Position numbers and translations under genes: made by a program. A stretch of 64,000 nucleotides of DNA from Letharia columbiana. Taxonomy: Eukaryota; Ascomycota; Lecanoromycetes; Lecanorales; Parmeliaceae. The DNA lies in contig NW_023501049.1 in assembly GCF_014066305.1 (NCBI RefSeq), positions 829,001 to 893,000 of the forward strand, in the 5' to 3' direction. The notes beneath the pieces were generated by a model, which saw nothing but the letters and a program-made list of their open reading frames with translations, made no database searches and had not been told where the DNA came from. Shown piece after piece: positions 54,000-63,483 of this stretch (positions are counted from its first letter, which is position 1; every line of letters starts with the position of its first letter).

Positions 54000-54452
54000 T
54001 TAATATATATAATAGAATAAGATAGAGCTAAACTAGAAAATCTTAAATTTATATATATAGTTAATTATTAATTTAGAATTACTACGCTCTTTAATTAGAC
54101 TGGCTAACTTATCGCGAGTAAATAAATTAACGTTCGTAACTATCAAAAAACCTTTCGTATCTCCCTTATTAAATTATAGTTTATATATATTATTTATAAT
54201 AATAATCACTTTTTTATTTTCTATTAAAATTTTCTATTAAAATTTTGATTTTTTTTAATTTTGAAAGGCTATTTAAGCTTTTCGAAATCTTAAGAATTTT
54301 AAAAATTTATCTTATAATTATTAAAGCGCAAGGAATTTAAATATCGCTTATTAAAATTCGCTTATTAAAATTCGCTTATCTATTTACTCGATAGCCTACT
54401 AGGCCTTAATTAAAAAAAATAACTATAAATTTAATTTATAAATCTTTACTCG
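54000..54452 (-). mobile_element. S6, inverted S element
   Basis: 453 bp, inverted, with both ends: 3' end at 54000 (TTAATATATATAATAG) and 5' end at 54452 (CTTTACTCG). The uninterrupted RLG-B site near 35630 reads CTATA/TCGACTTATA, so the insertion is between A and T with no target duplication. It includes the less mutated stretch TATCGCGAGTAAATAAATTA. Confidence 0.8.
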
Positions 54453-54604
54453 TTAACTTATAAAAAGATTTTAAATTTATTATAGAATATTAAATTAATA
54501 TATTTAAGAATATTACTTTATATACGTTTAGATATACTTCTTATAAGATTAATATCTACTATATAGTAGTCATCGCTAAAGCTTCGAATTAAAGAAGAGA
54601 GTAA

Positions 54605-54777
54605 TATTACGATTTTAATAATCTTACTTATATTATAGCCTAATTAAACTTAATATATTAAGATCTTTTAATCTTTCTATCTTACTATAAAATCTATATT
54701 TATAATAATTTTATATAGATAGTATTCTCTTTATACTATAATATAGAGTTATTATATATATTATTAAGTTTCTAATA
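54605..54777 (+). repeat. RLG-B 3' LTR of copy 3
   Basis: From TATTACGATTTTAATAATC to TTTCTAATA; same unit as 35787..35971. Confidence 0.75.
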
Positions 54778-54949
54778 TAAGCGATCTTTAATAAGCGATA
54801 TTTAATAAGTAATATTTAAATTTCTTACTTTTAAAGAACTATAAGATTAAATTTTAGAATTTAATTATTTATAAAAAGCGTAAATTACGATCTATAATTA
54901 AAAAAAAAATTATTAAACTTTAATAGAAAATAGTAAAGTTATTAAAAGA
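54778..54949 (+). mobile_element. S7, S fragment cut by X4
   Basis: Contains AAGCGATCTTTAATAAGCGA units and the S middle part; the 3' part is missing where X4 starts. Confidence 0.55.
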
Positions 54950-56670
54950 CAAGTAAAGGCTTATAAATTAAATTTATGGAGTTAGATTTTTCTAAGTCAA
55001 AAATCGAACTCTAATCGCTTACTATACGTTTTTAACTTACTTTTACTATTACGAAATTAATAAAGAAGATAAAAGCCCTAACCCTAAGTTAAATCGGACT
55101 CTACTTACTTTCTATATAATATTTAATCTATTTAGCCTACTTCTATCACTATAGATTATTAATTAATTACGTTCTTATCTAAGAAAGAAGTATCTACTTA
55201 ATAACCTTATTTTTAATATATCTCGTCGGCCGAGTAGATTATCTTTTTAATAAATCGTTTAAAGTTATAATTAATAGATCGATCTTACTAGTAACTCGAC
55301 TTAGAGCTATATATAGTTAACTATAGATAAAGACCTCGAGATATAGATATAAGTCGATCTACTATAATAACTAATTCTAAGACTTATAAAAAATAGAGAA
55401 AGGCTATATTCTTATAGTAAGAAGTATTAAAATATCGAAAAGAAATAAAGATAACGTGCTAATTAATGGTATAAATCCTATAATATCTTCTATCGTAGTA
55501 AAATCTTTCGAATAATAAAATAGCTATAGATATCGAATAATTTTAATTCGTTTAAATATATATTATTCGATGTTTCTTCTATAGAGACTTAATTAACTAT
55601 AATCGTCGTAGTAAATTCTTCTCTTATAACGTTATTATAGTAATATATTATATTAATATAATAGAAATAATAGACTAAGTTATAGTAATATTCTTCGCTT
55701 ACTAAGTAATAATTTAACGTAAGATCTTAAAGAGCTAAGTCGTATTCTTAACGATAGTAGTCTTATTATCGCTTAATTTCTCCGTAGTATTCTTTATAGT
55801 ATTCTCCGTAGTATTCTCCGCATTTATCTATTATAGTTTCTTCTCTTACGATTTTTTTTATAGAGACTTAATTAACTATAATCGTCGTAGTAGATTCTTC
55901 TCTTATAACGTTATTATAGTAATATATTATATTAATATAATAGAAATAATAGATTAAATTATAGTAATATTCTTCGCTTATTAAGTAATAATTTAATATA
56001 GAAATATAAAGAGTATATAACGTGGGATCTCGAAGAGCTAAGTCGTATTCTTAACGATAATAATCTTATTATCGCTTAGTTTCTTCGTAGTATTCTCCGT
56101 AGTATTCTCCGTAGTATTCTCCGCATTTATCTATTATAGTTTCTTCTCTTACTTCTTCTCTTATAGAGTATTAGATTAAGTAGTTAGCTAAGTAGCTAAT
56201 TAAATAAATAATTAAGTAATTAGCTAACGATCTAATTAAGTAAATTATTAAGCTAATAGAATTATAATATTAATTAAACGACTAATCGAGTAGTATATAG
56301 AGGAGAATAATAACTATAAATCCGTTCGAGCTCTTTTTAAGAGCTTTCTAACGCGTTTATAAGTAGTAGTAGATAGCTATTAAGCTCGCTTACGGCCTCG
56401 ATTACTAGTAATAGCGAATTCGCGTTAATAGAGACTCTAAGAGACGAGTAAAAGAAATATATATATCTAAAGCGTTTAGTAACGTTTTCGCGAGAGATAT
56501 CAAAAACGATTATATTTATATTAATAAAATTAATAGAATTAATAGAGTAATAAAAGAATAATAATTATATAAATAAATAGATAAAAGAATTATTATTTAA
56601 TCTCGAACGCGTTTAATATAACTATTATATTTAAATATTTATTTAATTTACTAATAGTAGATTAAACTTT
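54950..56670 (+). mobile_element. X4, partly RIP-mutated X copy at the compartment boundary
   Basis: Starts CAAGTAAAGGC with the ATAAATTAAATTTATGG near-palindrome, colinear with X1 including the TTCTCCGCA-type duplication and a two-unit minisatellite. Homology to X1 stops at about 56670 in AAACTT, and balanced host sequence begins at once. Mutation is intermediate between X1 and X2. It carries CCCTAACCCTAA near 55076. Confidence 0.7.
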
Positions 56671-56681
56671 TCCAATCGAAG

Positions 56682-57305
56682 CTAAGCAATCCATTCCCTC
56701 AGAGACTCTTCCTCGACCCAGCGAACAGTGATTCCACCCGGACGCGGCGCGTCCTTCAACCTGTACATCCACGTCTGTTTGGACTGACTCCAGTCGATGC
56801 AGCAGATCCAATACCGTTTGCCCGTGGGACGACCGCTGTCATCTCGCTCATTTTCGTCATAGACGGACTCGACATCCTCATACTTCTTTGGCGGCTGCGT
56901 CTAATCAGATTCGCTGTCCACAAGAGCGATTGGCTGTGAGCCTGGAGGACTTACCAGTGCACTTTCGCGTCGCTGGCTGTCCGCGGCACTGTGGACGCTC
57001 GGGGACTTGCTGATGGTCGATCTTCCCGCACTTCTGATACTTGCAGCCTTGTTGACAGCTACTCTTCCCCCACTCTGTCCATCTTTGAGCAGGTGAAGCG
57101 GAATAGCAGTTTTGGGCGACCTGGAGCTCGTTGACGTACCTGGTTCTTGTGAATCTTGTAAGAACAGGCCGGATACTTCGTAGAACGATTCATATCGTTT
57201 GGATCGACCTTTGATATGACTGCAGAGTGGTATGTGGGGGATCACAGCACGACTGAAGGGTTTCTTTGCATTTCTTGTCGGAGGGTCTTTAGGCCTTATA
57301 GACAT
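56682..57305 (-). pseudogene. Small basic-aromatic domain protein, one in-frame stop
   Basis: One frame runs from ATG at 57305 to TAG at 56684..56682 (207 codons) with a single in-frame TAG at 56903..56901. The first 134 codons are low-complexity, serine- and arginine-rich (disordered). After the stop comes a compact domain with YDENERDDSG, RYWICC, W.YRLKD and a W.EE..L.EW end. The same domain layout appears in the frame at 60818..61057, so it is a genuine conserved unit; I do not recognise a named family. The stop is a CAG-to-TAG type change if the codon was glutamine. The AT-rich block begins 12 bases downstream of its end. Whether 57305 is the true start or an intron precedes it is not clear. 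Confidence 0.55.
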
Positions 57306-58140
57306 TCGGTAGGCTCGAGTGCCCTTATCTCGCTGCCCGCGAGATTGGTGTGGCCAACCACATCTCCTCTGACTTGAGCCGCATTTTCACAGCCACACCC
57401 CGTCACGCAGAAGAGCCCAAACAATCCTGCCACGTCACAACGTTTCTTTGGGAAGGCTGAAGGTGCCGAAATTGAGGCATCCAGGATCTCATGCATCCCG
57501 TGCATCAACTCATGTAGCGGTGAGTGTTTCTGCAGTATCGACGGCTACCCTGATGCCCAACCTGACCCTCTAGATGAAAGATATATGCGTAGGAAGTATG
57601 CAGCAGTCTCGCTACCCAGCACCCTCCAAAAGAAAATCACCCAGAGATCGAAAAATGATAGGTCGCAAGGCTCGACCGGGTAGAAGGCCTCTTGAAGCTG
57701 CAAAGCAATTTGCTGCTCCTCAGCGATTCATGCAATGGTCACCAGAAGTAGCCTTGAAAAGGTCCAGAAAATGGGGCGCTGCTCTTTTTTGGGAAACGAG
57801 CAGCGCCGAACCACGTGTTTGACAGCATGCATCCCTCGGCCTGATCGGGCTCGCAGCAAGTCCTGTGCAGGCAGCTTCACTCGCATGATCTGTATCTGCA
57901 CGTCTCGCTAACGCATTCGCTTGACATCATTTGTGATGGTTACGGTGCATGCATGCATGCTAGGGCTCCACCTGGTCTGGGTCTGCTATGCGAAGCTGTA
58001 TGACTACAATCACATGCGTATCAAAAAAACCCCCGGCCCACTTCTATCAGCCTCGTGCTCAATGAGAGTATCCTGGATTGTTGCTTATCAAGTGGCGGGC
58101 ATGAGCATTTAGAATACCCTACCGAGTTCCTCTTGGGTTT
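57306..58140. other. Balanced sequence, no gene assigned
   Basis: Short overlapping frames (57296..57508 minus, 57574..57822 plus, 57921..58112 plus) show no domain or conserved pattern. A (TGCA)n run lies at 57945..57960. Confidence 0.5.
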
Positions 58141-58296
58141 CGGCTATCAGTCATATTCCGATATCGGCGTAAGTAGTATGGAAGCCTTGTCTCGGATATC
58201 AGTCATATTCCGATATCGACGTAAGTAGTATGGAAGCCTTGTCTCGGATATCAGTCATATTCCGATATCGACGTAAGGAGTATGGAAGCCTTGTCT
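58141..58296 (+). repeat. 52-bp tandem repeat, three units
   Basis: Units start at 58141, 58193 and 58245 (CGG(C/A)TATCAGTCATATTCCG...). Each contains a second GATATC within CCGATATCG(G/A)CGTAAG. Only three single-base differences were seen, so the array is young. Confidence 0.95.
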
Positions 58297-58842
58297 CAGC
58301 ATTTAGCAGATCATCAATTGGATCTGAATTGGCAGTCCTCCTTGTCTTGCCTCCGAGAACATGCCTTTTTATACTGGTAAAGCCTTACGGGTAAGAGACC
58401 ATCAAGTGTGAATCCTTGTCTGGGTCTGTTTGGCTAGATCACAGTCATGTCTACAACATAATGATCCCTTGTTCCATGCTATCCACTATTCATTACCCAA
58501 CAAACATCTCGAGGTCCAGGAGGCGTTGCTGTCAAAGATTGCCCGCCAACTTGTTTTCAATGCACCACGATGTAGACTGGCTTACATCGCTATTCCGAAG
58601 TCAAGTCTAGTCTTAGATTAAGCCACTTTTATAATCTACAAGACTCTCTCCAGTGTTTCGTGAAATTTCGAAGCCTGCAATGGCAGCGACGGTGCACTAC
58701 CATCGAATCCTATCCGACGACCAACAGAAAGAGACGTAGAAAGGCGACTGGGCAACCATAGACCGCCCTGTAGACATAAATGGAAAGACCGAGCCAGGAC
58801 ATAGATGCATCAGGCCAGTGCGGTATGTTCGCGCACGCATGC
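58297..58842. other. Balanced sequence, no gene assigned
   Basis: Overlapping frames at 58416..58610 and 58430..58621 are short, in different phases and unlike any family I know. This is the 3' flank of the DUF6594 gene. Confidence 0.5.
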
Positions 58843-60278
58843 TTATCGTGCACTGCTAGGCGTAGTTCCCCCATACGAGGTATTGCTCAAGAAAACCACC
58901 AATACTGCGCTATAAGCCGCGGTGGCAGTGAAGACCTCTTGCTTTCTGGCCTTAGTGAAAAGCGAACAGCAAGTCGAGAACGCGAGTGTGAAGAGAAACA
59001 CAACCAGAATCTGAAGTCGGCTTCTGGTTTTAGCTTTGCTGGGGTCCTCTGTCTGGAGTTCAAAGAGTATAAGGACGGGAAAGAGGAGCAGGGAGGCGGC
59101 GAGGACCGTCAGGATGGCACGAAGGAGGAAGTCAAGTCGCCCAGGAGATACGAGGTCCACGGTCTTAGAACCTGTCTTAGTGTTCTGTTCCGGGGTGCGG
59201 AAAATTGCCTGAACCACGTTGTTAGCTTTGGGGTTGCGGTAGGCACCAATATCCTGAACATGCTAGGGAAGAGGAATCATCAAGGCAAACTCGAAATACA
59301 TCCGCCGAGTGTACGATTTATATGAATGGGGAGACTTGTAACGAGGCAAGATTGAAATTTTCGTTGGCGGGTGAAGTTGCGGTACTTACCAGCAATGCGT
59401 TTCTCGAAATCTTGTTCAGTGTCGGACGATAAGGCTGCCAGGTCATCATATTGACATATCCACTTGTGCTCTGCCCAAGCAATGTTGTGGGTAATCTGTC
59501 CGTACAATGCGTTCTGATGGGTTTTCGTTGGCCTTCTGATTGCCTGAACTCGCTGTATGTGGAACATGAGCTCGTCTGCAGAGAGATCAGTACAAAAAGG
59601 ACCCGATGTGTAGAGTGCGCAAAATCACCGTATTCCTTAAGCTTTTCTTTGATCTTGTTCAACAGTGTCTGGCGCTCCGAATCGGAACCACCCATGCGGT
59701 TTGACTTTATTGCCTTAGGGTCACCCTTCGAGGATTGCCATTAGTCAACTTGCTCGAGATCCCATTCTAATTTCTCAAGATCATCCTGAAGATGCAGCAA
59801 TAGACGGGTGTGAAGCCATCCAAATTTGCGGCATATCAAAAAGGCAGGATCGCAGTCCTCAAAGGCAGCAAGTTGCGGATAGCCAACCGGGTACTCATCC
59901 ACTGAAGCTTTCGGTCAGTGTCAGCTTGCGTCCCGTTGGTTCTGTACTTACAAGTTCGGATCCTTGGAGGCACCTTGTACTTATAAGTAAGTCCCGGTGG
60001 CAGCTGACTTGAAAGTCCAAATGCTTGCTTCGCTCGACTGCAAAGGTCACCTTTTTGAGCTTCGTGGGAAAGGCAGATTCAGTAACGAGTCATAAGATGT
60101 AGAGTGAGTTCCCACCTTGGTTGCTAGACTTCTTTGCGTCAAATTCATCTGATACCAGCAGGTTTGATGGGCTTCCGCGTGATGGGCTAGTTGACGTGGT
60201 TGACGGCGGGTGTCGTAGGCGCGGCGCGGCTTCCCGGGGCGAGCTTCGTAGGACTTCAATTCCATTCTTTTGTGTCAT
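58843..60278 (-). pseudogene. DUF6594-type membrane protein gene, five exons, one in-frame stop
   Basis: Exons on the minus strand: 60278..60116, 60059..59952, 59901..59629, 59575..59390, 59225..58843. All four introns (56, 50, 53, 164 bp) are phase 1 and start GT, and the joined length is 1,113 bases, divisible by three (370 codons). Exon 1 is serine/proline rich; the conserved core starts at LPPGLTYKYKVPPRIRT and DEYPVGYPQLAAFE. A coiled-coil-like helix follows (KIKEKLKEYDELM, RRPT...). The C-terminus is FRTPEQNTKTG, then three hydrophobic segments including FTATAAYSAVLVVFLSN, the typical end of DUF6594 proteins, a membrane family of unknown function in Pezizomycotina. Codon 144 (59743..59741) is TAA between GTTGAC and TGGCAA, which kills the frame unless read through. 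Acceptors of introns 1 and 4 are AAG rather than CAG/TAG; for intron 4, a CAG at 59254 would break the frame. Confidence 0.8.
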
Positions 60279-60394
60279 TATGAGCAGAGGAGAATAAGAT
60301 GTTTTTGTTGTCAGGCTGTCTGATGAGATTATTTACCATGATGCGAATTGCGAAATAAGGTAAGTATCATGAGCCAGGCTTGAACAAGTAAGGC

Positions 60395-60480
60395 GCCAGG
60401 CCGTCATTGACATATCCACGGGTGGCCCAAGCAAGGTGCTGTTGTAACCGTACACCGACTCAAACGCATGATGCAATCGA
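60395..60480 (-). pseudogene. DUF6594 fragment
   Basis: About 85 bases resemble 59440..59525 of the DUF6594 gene (TGACATATCCAC, GCCCAAGCAA, CCGTACA, with small gaps). The minus translation has LAWAT.GYVND, like the W-rich segment of the intact exon. Too short and diverged to be functional. Confidence 0.45.
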
Positions 60481-60817
60481 AGTCAGCCCCGTCTCGCTGC
60501 TTTGCGCTTTGTGCCACCATTCTATCCCAAGTGCGCGATCCTGCAGAGTCAGGAATCTACAGACGCCAATCGCCCACCTCCTTTATGCCCCAACCCTAGT
60601 CAGCATTGGGGTTTGGCCCTCGGACCATGCTCTGATTTGATTCTGGAAAGTAACGTAAGCTGCATGGCTTCAACGCAGAGAGCAGATAAGTACATGAGAT
60701 CTATCCAACCAGAGACTTGGAACCGAGTCTGACGGGTCCAAGCGCATAGCGCTTCATCATTCTGCTTGTTTGTCCTTTTCTCGGGAACAAGTGCGCTGAT
60801 CGCTCACTCAATGGATC
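60481..60817. other. Balanced sequence, no gene assigned
   Basis: Frames at 60407..60640 and 60502..60732 overlap each other in different phases; nothing recognised. Confidence 0.45.
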
Positions 60818-61057
60818 CTAATCCTTAACCCAGTCAAGACATTCTTCGTCAATCCAATTACCTTCTCCACCCACATAGAGCTCGTCTTCTTCCAACTGGT
60901 CATCGTCTTCTTGTGGTGGTCTATCTTTCAATCGATACTGCACTTGCCCATTGTCCAATCTCTGTTTGCAGCATACCCAGTATCTGGTATGAGTCAATTT
61001 GCCTGTGTCATCCCGCCGCTCAGTGTTGTTGATGACGACATTTCCTTCGTTGTACAT
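60818..61057 (-). CDS. Small domain protein, paralogue of the domain at 56682..57305
   Basis: A 79-codon frame starting ATG at 61057, ending TAA near 60818, with VVINNTERRDDTG, TRYWVCC, QVQYRLKD, a run of acidic residues, and NWIDEECLDWVKD. It aligns with the downstream part of the 56682..57305 frame through RYW(I/V)CC, YRLKD, and the final W..EE.L.W. The protein is small, without signal peptide or membrane segment. It may be a complete short protein or the last exon of a gene whose start lies upstream (no convincing upstream exon seen). The family is unnamed as far as I can tell. Confidence 0.5.
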   Translation of the reverse strand: MYNEGNVVINNTERRDDTGKLTHTRYWVCCKQRLDNGQVQYRLKDRPPQEDDDQLEEDELYVGGEGNWIDEECLDWVKD

Positions 61058-63102
61058 TCCAAAAGACTGTTGCGAGGCTAGTATTCAGCTTTCACCTTTG
61101 ATTGGGCAAGAAACGTCATACACCATCATTCCATGGCTCCTCAGGTACAGCCGCATTTGAACAGCTCTTCGTACCAGGTACAAACTGGCTGGTCGAAGAC
61201 GAGGCTGCCTTGCTTGCACTTGCAAAACTAGGTTGTCTAGCCTGTATAACTCAATATTCAACCTTGGGAGCAGATACAGGTAGAAGACAGCGGCATACCT
61301 TTTTCGGGACGGTACTGGGCAACCGTTGGCCGTGCTTTGAGTCAGACATTACGCGGAAAACCCCGAGAGATCCGGAAATAACAATTCAGGTGGCATCACC
61401 GGAAGCTTTTATAGAACTTCCAACGGCTGGGCGAGGATTTGCGCTTGTACCAAGTTAATTTCCAGCCCTGCCATGCTGCCCGCCCATCCGTGATCAGGCC
61501 GCAATTATGCTGCGTGAAACCGCATGCACAGTTTTTTTCAGTTGCCACTTCGGCGCATTTAGGATAATATTTCTCAAATGCTTTTGTATTGATGCCAAGG
61601 CACCCACACAAGATCCACCACCCTTTTGCTTCTTTTTAGCACGACGGGGGGTGCGCAGCGGTGAAAGACCTTCAGCAAGTCAGTAACCTCTAATAATTGG
61701 ATGCCCGACACCGCAATTAGCTCCTCACTATCGCATTAGTGAAGTTTCAACCATACCGGCGGCATCGAATTTGCCGGAGATAGGTGTTCCGCCTGTTCAA
61801 CAGGAGCTTGCACCATGCGAACCGTCAGCCTTGTTTCGCTTGGGGACGAAAATCGATCAACGGCTGATTCAAGTCAGCGACTGGGCTCCAATGCATTAAT
61901 ATGCGAGATTCCGCTACCGCAAAAGGTAGGACAGGTTTCGATGAACACCGCGACGATTTCCGAAAAGGCTCCGGGCCCGGCCCCTTCCCCCCCTTTGCAA
62001 GTCATTGCAAGCCAACTCTATTCGCTTGGCCCTGCTTCCCGGTCGCAGCTGTGAACATTTAAGCGCTGCTTCTGTAAGGGTCGGAAATTGCCTGCAAACC
62101 TTTCAGCTCTTATCAGTGTCTCTGAACCCTTCAAAATGGCTGCTGCCATCGTTCGACTGTCGTTTCCCAAAACGGTGCAATCATGTCAGCTTGCTAAGCC
62201 TTCGCTACGGCACCGCCTGAATATGTTCATTCGCCTCCTGAGACCGCAAGACTGGCATAGGAAAGAAGAACCCTGGTGACGTGAGGCATCCAGAAATTTG
62301 TCACACAGCTGCTGTATATGCAGTTTTCCGCGTGGCAAGTTGCTGAATCATGCTGCAAATTGAAGGTCTTGCCTTCTCCTGGGAAATGAATTCACAGCCC
62401 ATTCTTATGTGTCGCCGAAAATTGATATTCCAACAAGGCTGTGTGCAGGCCACTACAGCACATCTCCCGAGAGCAATTCCGAACAGAGGCATGTGCTCTG
62501 TTCTTGGAGAAGTTTCTAACGGTATTCTTGTCAATGTCCCAAAACCCTTTCCCACAAATTTATCTGTCATCAAGGCATTTATACGCATGCACGCAAACAG
62601 CCTGAATCTCGTCCCATCCTCCAATTTTGTTAGCCTCCACAGGCATGATCGGTACAAGCACGGCAGTCCATAGGTCGAGCATCTCCTCAAGCGTTCCAAC
62701 CCCCATCATCTTTCTACAGAACGATTTTGCTGTTCCTGCAAAACGTCCTTATCAAGAGGTCCCGGGTCTGAATCACCGGAGGTCATTGCTCAGGAGTTTC
62801 AGCCAAGGGAGCCTAAAAATAGCCGCATCTTAGGGGCCTTTAGGCTCTAATCAGCAACTGCCAAGTTGCCAATTCGCACCCCAGTCCCCAGCCAAACCTC
62901 TAAAACGGCGTTTAGGCTTGCGACGCGCCCCGGATGCCCCGGATTTCCGATAGTGCGCACATTGGCGCTGGCGCGACAAATGACGACAAACATCGTCTTC
63001 GCCCTTTCGGGGCCCGAAGCTTTAGGTCTCTGTCTCAAAGTCTTGTCAGGCTCTTGAGCAGGTTTCCTTCTGGAGGAGTTGGGCAGACCCGCGGGCCCCG
63101 TC
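61058..63102. other. Balanced sequence, overlapping frames, no gene assigned
   Basis: Several frames of 60 to 132 codons occur on both strands (61102..61458 plus, 61396..61611 minus with eight cysteines, 61815..62054 plus, 62301..62699 minus opposite 62350..62673 plus, 62847..63347 minus). They overlap head-on, lack domains I know and show no convincing intron pattern. A minus-strand frame around 62560..62705 (MMGVGTLEEMLDLWTAVL onward) reads best, but ends after about 50 codons and could be a decayed gene. Confidence 0.35.
61396..61611 (-). other. Cysteine-rich short frame of uncertain status
   Basis: 71 codons, minus strand. Contains MCGCLG, KNCACGF and HNCG, eight cysteines in all, no signal peptide, and overlaps a plus frame. 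Could be a fragment of a decayed gene; not supported as a gene. Confidence 0.15.
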
Positions 63103-63300
63103 ATGGCAAACGCAGTGAGCGTAATTCTGTGCTCTTGGGCACTCTTGAGCTGCGTCGACGCCCTCGTCAACACCAATTCTACCGGCACACATAAGACCCC
63201 TGCAGTAGTACTCGACAACGAATTCTCCCTCGTCATTTGCGTATACCTAACAGTGTATGTACAAAAAGCCAAGGTCCTCGGGGCAATGACCCCGGAATGA
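63103..63300 (+). CDS. Possible small secreted protein
   Basis: A 65-codon frame from ATG 63103 to TGA. The first 20 residues (MANAVSVILCSWALLSCVDA) have a hydrophobic core and an ADA-like cleavage context like a signal peptide. The rest is short (TNSTGTHKTPAVV...). It overlaps a longer minus-strand frame (62847..63347), and no homology is recognised. The nearby repeat compartment is where fungi often keep effector genes, which is context, not proof. Confidence 0.25.
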   Translation: MANAVSVILCSWALLSCVDALVNTNSTGTHKTPAVVLDNEFSLVICVYLTVYVQKAKVLGAMTPE

Positions 63301-63483
63301 CTCCGAAACGGAACTGAGAAGTCCAAGGGCACCTGCTCGCAGCTCAAATGAATGCCAACCTATACTCAGCTCATCTGCCATCTTTATGTGACATTTGAGC
63401 CCGAGATTTCTGTCTCACCTCAAACGAGTTGCAAACCAGAAAGGGTTCAAATTCAGCTTCATCACCTTTTCGAGAATCCATTC

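Larger units (their letters stand above)
53690..54777 (+). mobile_element. RLG-B copy 3, 3' end with S6 inside
   Basis: The chromodomain end (about 53700..53930) and 3' LTR (54605..54777) match 35310..35971. S6 interrupts at 54000..54452. Fully RIP-mutated. Confidence 0.7.

Noticed and set aside
1..56670. Mitochondrial or centromeric DNA as explanation of AT richness
   Set aside because: Nuclear LTR retrotransposons with CpA/TpG loss and sparing of CpG explain it. No mitochondrial gene or centromeric satellite seen; a centromere cannot be excluded but nothing specifically supports it.
59741..59754. Short intron removing the TAA in DUF6594
   Set aside because: The only GT...AG pair would be about 24 bases, too short for a spliceosomal intron, and the frame on both sides is already continuous.
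62301..63347. 132- and 166-codon minus-strand frames
   Set aside because: Each is opposed by plus-strand frames of similar length, some starts are not ATG, and neither has a recognisable domain or splice pattern.
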